From: Halobellus litoreus
GTDB lineage: Archaea; Halobacteriota; Halobacteria; Halobacteriales; Haloferacaceae
DNA length: 64,000 nt
Reading direction: 5' to 3'
Assembly: GCF_024464595.1 (NCBI RefSeq)
Contig: NZ_JANHAW010000001.1
Location: 947,083-1,011,082 of the forward strand
A model generated the notes under the pieces. It did not search any database, was not told the DNA's origin, and was given only the letters and a program-made list of their open reading frames with translations. Position 1 is the stretch's first letter. Each line of letters opens with the position of its first letter. The position numbers and the translations under genes are program-made. Shown here one piece after another: positions 8,601 through 15,543 of this stretch.

Positions 8601-9630
8601 CGAACCAGAGTGGACCGACGCGGGACGCGTCGACGGCGTCTCTCCAATTCCACTCGACGAACTCGAACGCCCCCGAATCGACGTCACGACCCGCGTCTCG
8701 GGGCTGTTCCGCGACGCCTTCCCGCAGGCCGCGAGCGTCGTCCGCGACGCCGTCGACGCGGTCGTCGATCTGGACGAACCACACGAGATGAACTACGTGA
8801 AGAAGCACGTCGAGGAGGAGACCGAACGGCTCGAGGAGGCGGGCGTCGACGATCCGGAGACGGCCGCAAAGCACCGCGTGTTCACGACCCGTCCCGGCGG
8901 GTACGGCGCGGGCACGAACAAGGCCGTCGACGAGGGGAACTGGGAGGACCGATCCGATCTGGCCGACGTGTACGTCCAGTGGGGCGGGTACGCCCTGGGG
9001 AGTCGCGGCCGCGTCTCGGAGGCGCACGACGCCTTCGAACGTCGGCTGGGCAGCGTCGAGGCCACAGTCAAGATCGAAGACACCGCCGAGCAGGACGAGT
9101 TCGACAGCTCCGACTGGTACGCGTTCCACGGCGGCTTCATCACCGCCGTCTCGGAGATATCGGGCGAAGAGCCGGCCTCCTACGTCGGCGACTCCAGCGA
9201 CCCCGACAACGTCTCCGTCTACACGAACGAGGAGAAGGTCCGGAAGGCGATGCGCGCCCGCGTGCTCAACCCCGACTGGCTCGACAGTATGGAAGAGCAC
9301 GACTACAAGGGGGCCGGCGACCTGTCCACGACGGTCGACGTCGTCCTCGGCTGGGACGCGACCACCGGCGTCGTCAGCGACGCACTCTGGAGCGACGTCG
9401 CCGAGAAGTACGCCTTCGACGCGGACAGGCAAGAGTGGATGCGAGACGTGAACCCGTGGGCCATAGAGAGCATCACCGACACCTTGCTCGAAGCCATCAG
9501 CCGCGGGCTGTGGGACGCGGACGAGGCGACGGCCGATCGGCTGCGAGACGTCAACCTCCGCGTCGACGGTGACCTCGAAGCGCGCGCCGGGGGAGTAGCC
9601 GTTCCGGAGGCGTCGAGCGATGACGACTGA
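5668..9630 (+). CDS. cobN: Cobaltochelatase subunit CobN
   Basis: Large chelatase subunit of 1320 residues, within the usual CobN/ChlH size range. Visible landmarks: an N-terminal Rossmann-like segment MPTIGLYTATENELG, the motif HLGTHGSLEWLPGK at about 562-575, and the C-terminal GRGYGAG-type region seen here as RPGGYGAGTNKAVD. It works with the ChlID-type subunit encoded divergently. Residues 501-519 (QPPRGFGMDPSKVYHDSDL) are repeated exactly at 520-538, so the conserved CobN segment QPPRGFG...YHDPDL...PPHHY occurs twice in tandem just before the catalytic-region motif. The frame stays intact, but activity could be affected. cbiC overlaps the 3' end by 11 bases. Confidence 0.93.
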   Translation: MPTIGLYTATENELGAVQRAAKRTDVDLVVRSESDLDDGTDVDAFLDEIDDATAAVFWLHGGEESMPGYDRAVERLRDAGVPLVVKSTGDAYAIEDTSVAATDRDRIYEYLERGGTANVANCLRFLADEYSHIDREYDDPVTLPTEGVYHPDHPGASYEELAADLDPSTPTVAVWFYESHWTHENTRYVDAQVRAVEAQGADALPIFCNPATDTEGQWDAERVTQEWLLDDGEPLVDAVLSSFMFSLSMDERGRAADDEGDSAEDVFVEQLGVPVIQTVTTMRSRSRYASSNTGVMGFELALSVALPEFDGNVVTHPISGKERTDDEAGIGSAPKQHFPIDDRVDHAARLAVNWARLRHVPNEEKDVAVVLHNYPPSDDGIGTAFGLDSPESTVNLLEELGARGYDLGGGDGSDASPSLPDSGQALVERLTDQLTLDNRWVAPEDVRDLSVDVVAPGRYREWFGELDERFRENVRDEWGEAPDRPVAIPGVEFGNVLVTVQPPRGFGMDPSKVYHDSDLQPPRGFGMDPSKVYHDSDLQPPHDYVAFYGWLRNAFEADAVVHLGTHGSLEWLPGKTVGLDGESAPDQLIDDVPNVYPYIVNNPGEGTQAKRRSYAAIVDYLTPVMRNAGTYDELSELEELADQYREAGMEDARTDDGEGLERQLREKVDELDLAVELGIAGDIDEKADVRGPDEAGSTLAEGAVGGDDVAVDELVERVHAYLTDVKTTQIRMGLHTMGEPPEGERLTEYLVALTRLENPGGPSLRESVAGVLGVDYERMLDEPGHYDEELGMTLSEAADEVYETSLDLVETLAEHDFDPPASEVDAGPDDEVNMNLLVVDIDPLGDARVQSGAHEDLRAALNFVCEEVAPRVRGASEEIPRTAEALAGEYVPPGGSGAPTRGGVDLLPTARNFYTLDPRKIPAKSAWRVGREVAEGTAERHADEHGAYPEEVGVVAWGTPTVRTRGETVAQVLALMGVEPEWTDAGRVDGVSPIPLDELERPRIDVTTRVSGLFRDAFPQAASVVRDAVDAVVDLDEPHEMNYVKKHVEEETERLEEAGVDDPETAAKHRVFTTRPGGYGAGTNKAVDEGNWEDRSDLADVYVQWGGYALGSRGRVSEAHDAFERRLGSVEATVKIEDTAEQDEFDSSDWYAFHGGFITAVSEISGEEPASYVGDSSDPDNVSVYTNEEKVRKAMRARVLNPDWLDSMEEHDYKGAGDLSTTVDVVLGWDATTGVVSDALWSDVAEKYAFDADRQEWMRDVNPWAIESITDTLLEAISRGLWDADEATADRLRDVNLRVDGDLEARAGGVAVPEASSDDD
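7168..7281 (+). repeat. Perfect 57-bp in-frame tandem duplication inside cobN
   Basis: Bases 7168-7224 and 7225-7281 are identical over 57 bases (19 codons). A third start of the unit (CAGCCGCC) follows at 7282, where the normal family sequence resumes. Perfect identity implies a very recent event or an assembly artefact. Confidence 0.95.
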
Positions 9631-10333
9631 GCGAGTCGAAACTGCGTCCGAGAGCGACGTCGACGAGTACGCCGACCTCGGCGCGACCACGGAGAACGCG
9701 ATGGACATCGCGGAGACGAGTATGGACCGCGTGCGCGAACTCGTTCCCGACGAGACGCTCGCGGACCGGGTTCGACAGAAGAGCGTCCACGCGACCGGCG
9801 ATCCCGAGTTCCAGCACCTCGTGCGGTTCACCGGCGAGACCGACGACGAACCGGTCGTCGCCGGCGCGCGGGCGGTCCTCGAGGAGCGCCCCATCGTCAC
9901 CGATATCACGATGGTGAAAGCGGGGGTCACGGGGCGCGGTCACGGCTGCCCCGTGCGGAAGGCCATCGGAAACGGGGCCGATCTCGCGAAGCGAACCGGG
10001 ATGACGCGGACGGCCGCGTCCGTCCTGGAACTCGATCGCGAGGGCGTCTACGACGGCGCCGTCGCCGTCGTGGGCAACGCGCCGACGGCGGCGCTCGCGC
10101 TCGCCGACTGCATCGAAGACGGGACCCGACCCGCCGTCGCGGTGGCCACGCCGGTCGGGTTCGTCAAGGCCGTCGAGAGCCGCGAGCGCCTCCGCGAAGT
10201 GGCAGCGGCCCGTGGGGTCCCGGCGATCACGAACGTCGGCCGCCGCGGCGGGAGCGGGCTGGCGGCCGGGCTGACGAACGAGCTCGTCCACGTCGCGAGC
10301 GACGTCCGGAACGGCGAGGTCGACCTCCCGTGA
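9620..10333 (+). CDS. cbiC: Cobalt-precorrin-8 methylmutase CbiC
   Basis: Moves the C-11 methyl group to C-12, converting (cobalt-)precorrin-8 to (cobyr)inate. The 237-residue product contains IVTDITMVKAGVTGRGHGCPV, with the methylmutase-typical histidine in GHG, and VGNAPTAALALAD, VATPVGFVKAVESRE and ITNVGRRGGSGLAAG, all characteristic of CobH/CbiC. A 40-residue acidic N-terminal extension precedes the core. The ATG lies 11 bases inside the cobN end, and the stop overlaps the GTG of the next gene, so cobN-cbiC-cbiE are coupled. Confidence 0.93.
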   Translation: MTTERVETASESDVDEYADLGATTENAMDIAETSMDRVRELVPDETLADRVRQKSVHATGDPEFQHLVRFTGETDDEPVVAGARAVLEERPIVTDITMVKAGVTGRGHGCPVRKAIGNGADLAKRTGMTRTAASVLELDREGVYDGAVAVVGNAPTAALALADCIEDGTRPAVAVATPVGFVKAVESRERLREVAAARGVPAITNVGRRGGSGLAAGLTNELVHVASDVRNGEVDLP

Positions 10334-11094
10334 GCGACGAGTACGACCTGGATACGGGGCCCGATCCGGCCGCCGTCGCGGCCTCGGAACCGGAGCCCGA
10401 CGCTGACGGGAGGAGAAGTGCGGTCGACGCCGTCGGAATCGGGCCGGGAAACCCGGAGTACCTGACTCCGAGAGCCGAGCGTTCGATCCGCGAGGCCGAC
10501 GTCGTCGTCGGCTTCGAGACGGTCGTCGAGTTCGTCGCTGGGCAGACCGACGCCGACCTGCTCACCTGCGGATACCGCGACGAGGCCGAGACGCTCGCGA
10601 CGTTCGCCGACCGCGTCGCCGACGGGGAACGCGGGACGGCCGTGCTGATGGGCGATCCGAACCACTCGGGGTACCAGTTCGTCGGGAAGGTCGAGGCCGC
10701 CGTCGGAGCCCCGGTTCGGGTGATTCCGGGAATTTCCTCGCTGCAAGTGGCCGCGAGCAGGGCGCGGACGCCGATGGAGGACGCGTGCTTCGTGACGCTG
10801 CACAAGAGCGGAGACGTCACGGCGGGTCTGCAGCGACTCCGCCGCAACGTCGGTCAGCGGCACCTCCTCGTGCTCCCGCGCCCCTACGACTGGATGCCGG
10901 AGGACGTCGCGGCCGACTTGCTCGAAACGGGCGCCTCGGCGTCGCTGGACGCCCTCGTTCTGGAACGGCTCACGCATATCGACGAGGTGGTGACCCGAAC
11001 CACGCTGGGTGCCCTCGGAGCGCGGGCCACCGACTCCGCCTCCGAGGAATCGCCGTTCTCCGACCTCTCGGTGCTCGCCGTACGGTCCGACTGA
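10330..11094 (+). CDS. cbiE: Cobalt-precorrin-7 C5-methyltransferase CbiE-like
   Basis: SAM-dependent tetrapyrrole methylase of 254 residues. After a 35-residue acidic leader it shows AVGIGPGNPEYLTPRA, the CbiE/CobL N-terminal nucleotide-binding loop, then MGDPNHSGYQFVGKV (GDP motif) and IPGISSLQVAASR, the second SAM-binding motif. It acts near the end of corrin-ring methylation, next to CbiC. The GTG start at 10330 overlaps the cbiC stop (GTGA). A decarboxylating CbiT part is absent here and probably encoded elsewhere. Another precorrin methylase (for example CbiH-like) cannot be fully excluded, but the GPGNPEYLTP loop favours CbiE. Confidence 0.8.
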   Translation: MSDEYDLDTGPDPAAVAASEPEPDADGRRSAVDAVGIGPGNPEYLTPRAERSIREADVVVGFETVVEFVAGQTDADLLTCGYRDEAETLATFADRVADGERGTAVLMGDPNHSGYQFVGKVEAAVGAPVRVIPGISSLQVAASRARTPMEDACFVTLHKSGDVTAGLQRLRRNVGQRHLLVLPRPYDWMPEDVAADLLETGASASLDALVLERLTHIDEVVTRTTLGALGARATDSASEESPFSDLSVLAVRSD

Positions 11095-11298
11095 ACCAGC
11101 CAGCCGACCGCCATCCTCTGTCTGCTGTTTCGGAGTCCACCTCCGTCGTTCCCACCAGCCTGCGCGTCTCCCTCACCGTCCCGAAGCGGCGATCGCGGGC
11201 GACGGCGCCATCACCACAACTTATTTGATATTCCGTCTCCACGAGTAAATCAACCCAAATTTGGATAGATAAAATTAAATTGTTTTAATGGACGATCT
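11095..11298 (+). promoter_or_regulatory. AT-rich promoter region before the second cbiX-like gene
   Basis: A 204-base gap without a credible gene. From 11220 it becomes strikingly AT-rich. A TATA-like stretch at 11270-11281 lies 18-29 bases before the ATG, fitting a leaderless transcript. Just upstream sits a perfect 10-base palindrome CCAAATTTGG (11255-11264), at the position of the BRE, which is a candidate operator for B12 or cobalt control. Confidence 0.5.
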
Positions 11299-12084
11299 AT
11301 GACATCCGAATCAATCCTGCTCGTCGCCCGCGACACGAGAAACGCCCGCGAAGTGCTCGGAGAACACGCTGACCGACTCCGTCGCCGCGGTGTCGTCGAC
11401 GACGTCGAGGTGGCGACCTACGAGAGCGAACCGGTCCGAGAGCTCCGCGAACAGTTCGAGCGCGTCGCCGCCGACACGGTGTACGCGGTCCCGATGTGTG
11501 CCGCGCACACCCACGAAACGACCGACGACGTTCCCGCCGCGCTCTCGTACGTCCCGGGAAACGTCCGCTACTGCGAACCGCTGGGTGGGAGCCCCGCCGT
11601 CACCGAGGTGATCGAAGCGCGGGGCGAAGAGCTGCTCCCGGCGTCCGAAGACGTCTCGCTCATCCTTGTCGGCTTTGGAAGCAGTGCTAAGCCGTATCAC
11701 CGGCAGACGGTCGATTACCACGCGGCTCGACTTCGCGAACAGTCGGCGTATCGCGAGGTTCTGCCGTGTTATCTCCTCCAGAATCCTGCCGTCGAGTGCG
11801 TCCGATACAACGCGACCGGGAGCCGCTCGGTCGCCGTCCCGCTCTTTCTGTCGCGGACCGAGGCGACCGAGCGCCGGATCCCCGCGGAACTGGAACTGGA
11901 CCGCGGCGGCATCGAATACGCCGACCCGCTCGGGGAACACCCGCGGATAACCGACGCCGTTCACGCGGAAGTAGCGAAGCAGCGCGCGCTGGCACCCGTC
12001 GACGCGGCGACCGACGCCTCGTTCGAGACCCGACTGACTCGGTCGCGGCGTCCGGTCGCGACGGACGGAGAGGGCCGACGGTGA
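11299..12084 (+). CDS. CbiX-like protein, divergent paralogue
   Basis: A 261-residue protein with two CbiX-type half-domains: ILLVARDTRNAREVLGEHADRL and LILVGFGSSAKPYHRQTVDYHAARL, plus AVPMCAAHTHETTDDVP and AVPLFLSRTEATERRIP, which match the chelatase core around the second metal-binding histidine. The first histidine of the usual GHGS motif is replaced (VARDT), whereas the AAHTH site is kept. It may therefore be a chelatase with an altered metal site, or a metal chaperone. It lies upstream of cbiA, with a 21-codon frame linking them. Classified by pattern only; no close functional assignment. Confidence 0.7.
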   Translation: MTSESILLVARDTRNAREVLGEHADRLRRRGVVDDVEVATYESEPVRELREQFERVAADTVYAVPMCAAHTHETTDDVPAALSYVPGNVRYCEPLGGSPAVTEVIEARGEELLPASEDVSLILVGFGSSAKPYHRQTVDYHAARLREQSAYREVLPCYLLQNPAVECVRYNATGSRSVAVPLFLSRTEATERRIPAELELDRGGIEYADPLGEHPRITDAVHAEVAKQRALAPVDAATDASFETRLTRSRRPVATDGEGRR

Positions 12085-12146
12085 TTGTCCCGGTCGGTCC
12101 CGATACGACGGCAGTGGCTGCCCGCGGCGGCGGCTTGAGGCGATGA
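12081..12146 (+). CDS. Possible 21-codon linker ORF between the cbiX-like gene and cbiA
   Basis: A GTG at 12081 overlaps the preceding stop (GTGA), and the TGA at 12144 overlaps the ATG of cbiA (ATGA). The 21-residue product ends in ARGGGLRR and has no recognisable domain. The double overlap would let ribosomes run from one gene to the next without a gap. It may be a coupling leader, the remnant of a lost gene, or chance in GC-rich DNA. Confidence 0.25.
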   Translation: MIVPVGPDTTAVAARGGGLRR

Positions 12147-13447
12147 AGGGCATCGTAATCGGCGGAACCCGCTCCGGTGTCGGGAAAACCGTCGCCACGC
12201 TGGCCGTCGTTCGGGCGCTGGATGCGGCCGGGCAGTCGGTCCAACCCGCCAAGGCCGGTCCCGACTTCATCGATCCGAGTCACCACGAGCGCGTCGCGGG
12301 TCGCCCGTCGCGGACACTCGACCGCTGGCTCCAGGGCGAGGCGGGCCTCCGACGGAACTACCACCGCGGCGAGGGCGACGTCTGCGTCGTCGAGGGCGTG
12401 ATGGGTCTGTACGACGGCGACGGCTCCAGCACCGCGATGGTCGCCGAGGCGCTGGACCTCCCGGTCGTCCTCGTCGTCGACGCGAAGGCCGGGATGGAGA
12501 GCGTCGCCGCGACCGCGGTCGGGTTTCGGCGATACGCGGCACACGTCGACCGCGACGTCGACGTCGTCGGCGTCATCGCACAGCGCGCTCACGGCGGCCG
12601 CCACGAGCGCGGCATCCGCGACGCCTTGCCCGACGGGCTGGCGTATCTGGGACGGATCCCGCCGCGCGGCGATCTCGAGATTCCCGACAGACACCTCGGG
12701 TTGCGGATGGGCGACGAAGCGCCGCTCGAACCGGAGGTACTCGACGAGATCGCCGAGCGTATTCGCACCGACCGACTCCTCGACCTCGCGCGAACGTCGC
12801 CGCGACCCGATCCGGAAGCGGAGCGACCCCCGTCGGGGACCGGCAAGCGCGTCGCAGTCGCCCGGGACGACGCCTTCCGGTTCTGTTACCCGGCGACCGC
12901 CGAGCGCCTCCGCGAGCGCGCCGAAGTGGTGACCTTCGCGCCGACGGCCGGGGACGACCTCCCGGACTGCGACGGGGTCTATCTCCCGGGCGGGTATCCG
13001 GAACTGCACGGCGAGGCGCTGGCCGAGAGCCCGGCGCTCGATCAACTCGAAACCGCGGCGGCCGACGGCCGCCCCGTCTTCGGCGAGTGCGGCGGGCTGA
13101 TGGCACTCGCGGAGTCGCTGACGACCGCCGACGGCGACACTCACCGGATGGCCGGCGTCCTCCCGGCGGACGTGCGGATGCACGACCGGTATCAGGCGCT
13201 CGACCACGTCGAACTCCGCGCCCGTCGCGGGACGCTCACCGCCGATGCGGGGAGTCGGCTCCGGGGTCACGAGTTCCACTACTCCAGCGCCCAGGCGGCC
13301 ACGGACGCCCGATTCGCGTTCGACGTCGAGCGCGGCGAGGGCATCGACGACGGGCGAGGCGGGCTCACCGAGTACCGGACCCTCGGGACGTACTGTCACG
13401 TCCACCCCGCGAGCGGGGCCTTCGACGCGTTCGTCGAGTCGCTGTGA
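12143..13447 (+). CDS. cbiA: Cobyrinate a,c-diamide synthase CbiA
   Basis: Amidates the a and c side chains of cobyrinate using glutamine and ATP. The 434-residue protein has the CbiA N-terminal dethiobiotin-synthase-like domain with P-loop GGTRSGVGKT (7-16), PAKAGPDFIDPSHH and VEGVMGLYDG. It also has the C-terminal class I glutaminase domain with YLPGGYPELHGEAL and the nucleophile Cys316 in FGECGGLMAL, plus later histidines in HEFHYSS and YCHVHP. All key motifs are present. The ATG overlaps the stop of the short frame upstream. It is the last cobalamin gene of the window; the C-terminal end is followed by tRNA debris. Confidence 0.95.
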   Translation: MKGIVIGGTRSGVGKTVATLAVVRALDAAGQSVQPAKAGPDFIDPSHHERVAGRPSRTLDRWLQGEAGLRRNYHRGEGDVCVVEGVMGLYDGDGSSTAMVAEALDLPVVLVVDAKAGMESVAATAVGFRRYAAHVDRDVDVVGVIAQRAHGGRHERGIRDALPDGLAYLGRIPPRGDLEIPDRHLGLRMGDEAPLEPEVLDEIAERIRTDRLLDLARTSPRPDPEAERPPSGTGKRVAVARDDAFRFCYPATAERLRERAEVVTFAPTAGDDLPDCDGVYLPGGYPELHGEALAESPALDQLETAAADGRPVFGECGGLMALAESLTTADGDTHRMAGVLPADVRMHDRYQALDHVELRARRGTLTADAGSRLRGHEFHYSSAQAATDARFAFDVERGEGIDDGRGGLTEYRTLGTYCHVHPASGAFDAFVESL

Positions 13448-13511
13448 AAGTAGCGCATCGTTCGCGTCGCTCCTGACGGAGCGGCCGCTCGCGGGGAGTA
13501 CCGCTCGGAGG

Positions 13512-13536
13512 AAGGTCCGGGTGCGAGAATCGAACC
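13512..13536 (-). repeat. Displaced copy of the tRNA-His 3' end (candidate old attachment site)
   Basis: Twenty-five bases (13512-13536) are identical to 13622-13646, the 3' end and T-arm of tRNA-His. The stretch between the copies (about 85 bases) holds no gene. A 3'-end tRNA duplication as a direct repeat is the classic mark left by site-specific integration and loss of a plasmid or virus. There is no integrase nearby. Confidence 0.7.
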
Positions 13537-13624
13537 TCACTCGCAACTTCGCTGCGCTCAGTTGCTCGCTGATTCAATTCTCTGGACGGACTTTCGTCTG
13601 CTCACGTTGTTCGCGGACAGAAAG

Positions 13625-13698
13625 GTCCGGGTGCGAGAATCGAACCCGCGTCTCAGCCTCCACAAGGCTGAAGGATAGTCCACTACCCTAACCCGGAC
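13625..13698 (-). tRNA. tRNA-His (anticodon GTG)
   Basis: Cloverleaf on the minus strand. The acceptor 5' strand TCCGGGT pairs with ACCCGGA, with the histidine-specific extra G(-1) at 13698 opposite C73 at 13625. The D-arm is GG..CC type, the anticodon stem CAGCC/GGCTG holds a loop TTGTGGA giving anticodon GTG, and the T-arm is CGGGTTCGATTCTCG-like. CCA is not encoded. The gene lies between cbiA and the conserved gene at 13871. Confidence 0.95.
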
Positions 13699-13870
13699 AC
13701 GCACCTTCAGGTATCCCCGTCGAAGTCAAATACGTTACGACTCTGCAGCGGGATGCGCCGACCTCACACGGTGCACTTCCGATGGAACCGTCGCCGCGAT
13801 CGGCTCTGACGGCGCGACACGCCGCAGACCGGGACGCTTTTCGCTCACAGAGTCGTACGAGCCGATAACC

Positions 13871-14326
13871 GTGGCCATCACGGACAAGGTCTACCTCAAG
13901 AACCACCGTCAGATCGTCTCCCAGTTGGACGTCAACATTCCGAAAGGCGCGTTCAAGGGGGCGACGATAGACGTACTGTACTCGGGGGAGGGACTCACGA
14001 AAGTCGACGACGCGACGCGGGACCGGCTCCTCGACTTCGCGGAGGACTTCCTCGATCCGGAAAACCCCGACGACCTCTACACGGGCTATCCCGAGCGGCA
14101 GTTCGTCCGCTACCTCCTGGAACTCCGCGCCCAGGGCCTCGGTCCCGACGCCATCGTCGACGTGATGGGCGACGAGTATATGCTGTACGCGTATCCTGGC
14201 GACATCCTCTCGTTCTTGGACAACGCGGTCCGGACGCTGGAAGCGGCCGAGACGCTCGCCGAGGTCGAGGGGAACCAGAAAATGGAGCGGAAGATGCACC
14301 GCGCACGGAAGGCGCTCTCTGGGTAA
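13871..14326 (+). CDS. Conserved haloarchaeal protein, DUF5814-like
   Basis: A 151-residue soluble protein starting at GTG 13871 (MAITDKVYLKNHRQ). Recognisable conserved blocks are NIPKGAFKGATIDVLY, PERQFVRYLLELRAQGLGPDAIVDVM and YMLYAYPGDILSFLDNAVRTLEA. I associate these with DUF5814, a domain that in some haloarchaea precedes a helicase; here it stands alone. The helical C-terminus ends KMHRARKALSG. The RHH gene faces it convergently, 20 bases away. Function unknown. Confidence 0.6.
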   Translation: MAITDKVYLKNHRQIVSQLDVNIPKGAFKGATIDVLYSGEGLTKVDDATRDRLLDFAEDFLDPENPDDLYTGYPERQFVRYLLELRAQGLGPDAIVDVMGDEYMLYAYPGDILSFLDNAVRTLEAAETLAEVEGNQKMERKMHRARKALSG

Positions 14327-14346
14327 CTCCGGGTCGTAGCGTCCGC

Positions 14347-14757
14347 CTATCCCAGTCGGAACGACGGCTCGTCGGCCTCGTTCGCGTCGAGGTCTTCGAG
14401 TTGGATGACGTCCTCGTTCTCGTCTTCGAGTTGCTCGCGGAGGTAGTTCACGTACTGTTTGTGCTCCTCCAGTTGTTCGCGGAGGTGTTCGGCCTCCAGT
14501 TCGAGGCGCTCGTGCTCGCGGACGAAGCTCTTGGGGACTTTCACTTTCGGCGGGAAGCTCTCGTCCTCGCCGTTGCGTAACCGTTCGAGTTCGTGCTCGG
14601 GGACGACCTGAACCTGGCCGTCGTGGGCAACGAGCGTGTCGACGTAGTCTCGGAAGACGGCCGACAGCGAGATGTCGCGCTCCTCGGCGATTTCCCGCAG
14701 CGTCTCGAACGCGTCCTCGTTGACGCGGAACGAGATGGTCTTGTTCTTGTTGCCCAT
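14347..14757 (-). CDS. Ribbon-helix-helix DNA-binding protein with coiled coil
   Basis: A 136-residue protein. The N-terminus MGNKNKTISFRVNEDAFETL followed by REIAEERDISLSAVFRDYV fits a CopG/Arc-type ribbon-helix-helix domain (about 5-45). A long charged helix (about 85-120, EHERLELEAEHLREQLEEHK) should form a coiled coil for oligomers. The acidic C-terminus ends EPSFRLG. The start at 14757 is preferred over an upstream GTG-like extension because the RHH strand begins right there and a TATA-like TTTAAG lies 30-38 bases before it. Target genes are unknown. Confidence 0.8.
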   Translation of the reverse strand: MGNKNKTISFRVNEDAFETLREIAEERDISLSAVFRDYVDTLVAHDGQVQVVPEHELERLRNGEDESFPPKVKVPKSFVREHERLELEAEHLREQLEEHKQYVNYLREQLEDENEDVIQLEDLDANEADEPSFRLG

Positions 14758-14769
14758 TGGCTCGTTTCG

Positions 14770-14802
14770 ACGTTCGTCGGCGAACTCACTTAAACGTTCG
14801 TC
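14770..14802 (-). promoter_or_regulatory. Direct repeat around the RHH gene promoter
   Basis: The 9-mer ACGTTCGTC occurs at 14770-14778 and 14794-14802, a 24-base spacing, around the TATA-like sequence before the RHH gene. RHH proteins commonly bind short repeats in their own promoter, so autoregulation is plausible but unproven. Confidence 0.35.
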
Positions 14803-14891
14803 AGACAGTCCCACGGACCGGCTGCGTTTCGACCGACGGAGCGCACGCGCGGAGTGCGCTCGACGGATCGGAGTCGACAGGCGACTTCAGC

Positions 14892-15542
14892 CTACGGTTC
14901 GGGCTGGAGGTCGGCGCCGTCCCCGGCGTCGCCGACCTGTCCGCCGTCGAGTCCGAGTTCGTCGCCGTCCGACTCTTCGAGGCTCTCCAGCGCCGAGATC
15001 GCCGATTCGGTGTAGCGATCGATAGGGAGGTCGTACTCCTCTCGGGCCATCCGCGCGTACTCGTTGCCCTCGTCGTCGAAGGCGTCGATCCGGTCGAGCG
15101 TCCGCTCGGCGGTCTCGACGACCCAGCGGTCCCGGGTCGCGGCGTCGACGACCTGGATCGACTCGGGTCTGACGGAGACGTTGACGTTCCCGTCGTCGGT
15201 CTCGTACGTCCGCGGTTTGCCGACGACCGCGACGTACGCGGGCGGTTCGAGGTCCCGGAGCGTGCTCGCGGCCTCGGGCTGGTACTGCCCCGCGTAGACG
15301 AAGAACGTCCCCGTGGGGTCGACGATGCGGCCGCGCCAGTACTCGTTGTCCTCGCCGACGTCGTCCTTTTCGGTTAACGTCCCGACGAAGAACACGCGGT
15401 TGGCTTTCTCCCCGGTCGGCAGCAACAGGTAGACCGGGGCGCGGTCGTCGTCGGACTCTTTGAAGGTGAAGGCGGCGTCGTTGAACTCGTCCGCGAACAC
15501 ACGCCGGGCGACCTCTCGGGAGGGAATCTCGTTTGCGCTCAT
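14892..15542 (-). CDS. rpap3: RPA-associated protein (Rpap3-like, COG3390)
   Basis: A 216-residue partner of the single-strand DNA binding protein encoded immediately upstream (1-base gap). The N-terminal part VARRVFADEFNDAAFTFKES and the OB-fold region VFFVGTLTEKDDVG...YWRGRIVDPTGTFFVYAGQY...PAYVAVVGKPRTYE are typical of haloarchaeal RPA-associated proteins. A helical segment and an acidic tail follow. By analogy with Haloferax rpa3-rpap3, it should bind Rpa3 specifically and support DNA repair; the number in the name comes from that analogy. Confidence 0.85.
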   Translation of the reverse strand: MSANEIPSREVARRVFADEFNDAAFTFKESDDDRAPVYLLLPTGEKANRVFFVGTLTEKDDVGEDNEYWRGRIVDPTGTFFVYAGQYQPEAASTLRDLEPPAYVAVVGKPRTYETDDGNVNVSVRPESIQVVDAATRDRWVVETAERTLDRIDAFDDEGNEYARMAREEYDLPIDRYTESAISALESLEESDGDELGLDGGQVGDAGDGADLQPEP

Positions 15543-15543
15543 T

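Noticed and set aside
5641-9930. Very long open frame antisense to cobN (over 1400 codons)
   Set aside because: It mirrors cobN, with monotonous Val/Arg/Asp/Gly composition. GC-rich third positions remove stops on the opposite strand; all conserved motifs are on the plus strand.
11095-11298. Cobalamin riboswitch before the cbiX-like gene or cobN
   Set aside because: No B12-box or long conserved pairing is visible, and the promoters look leaderless, leaving no space for an mRNA leader.
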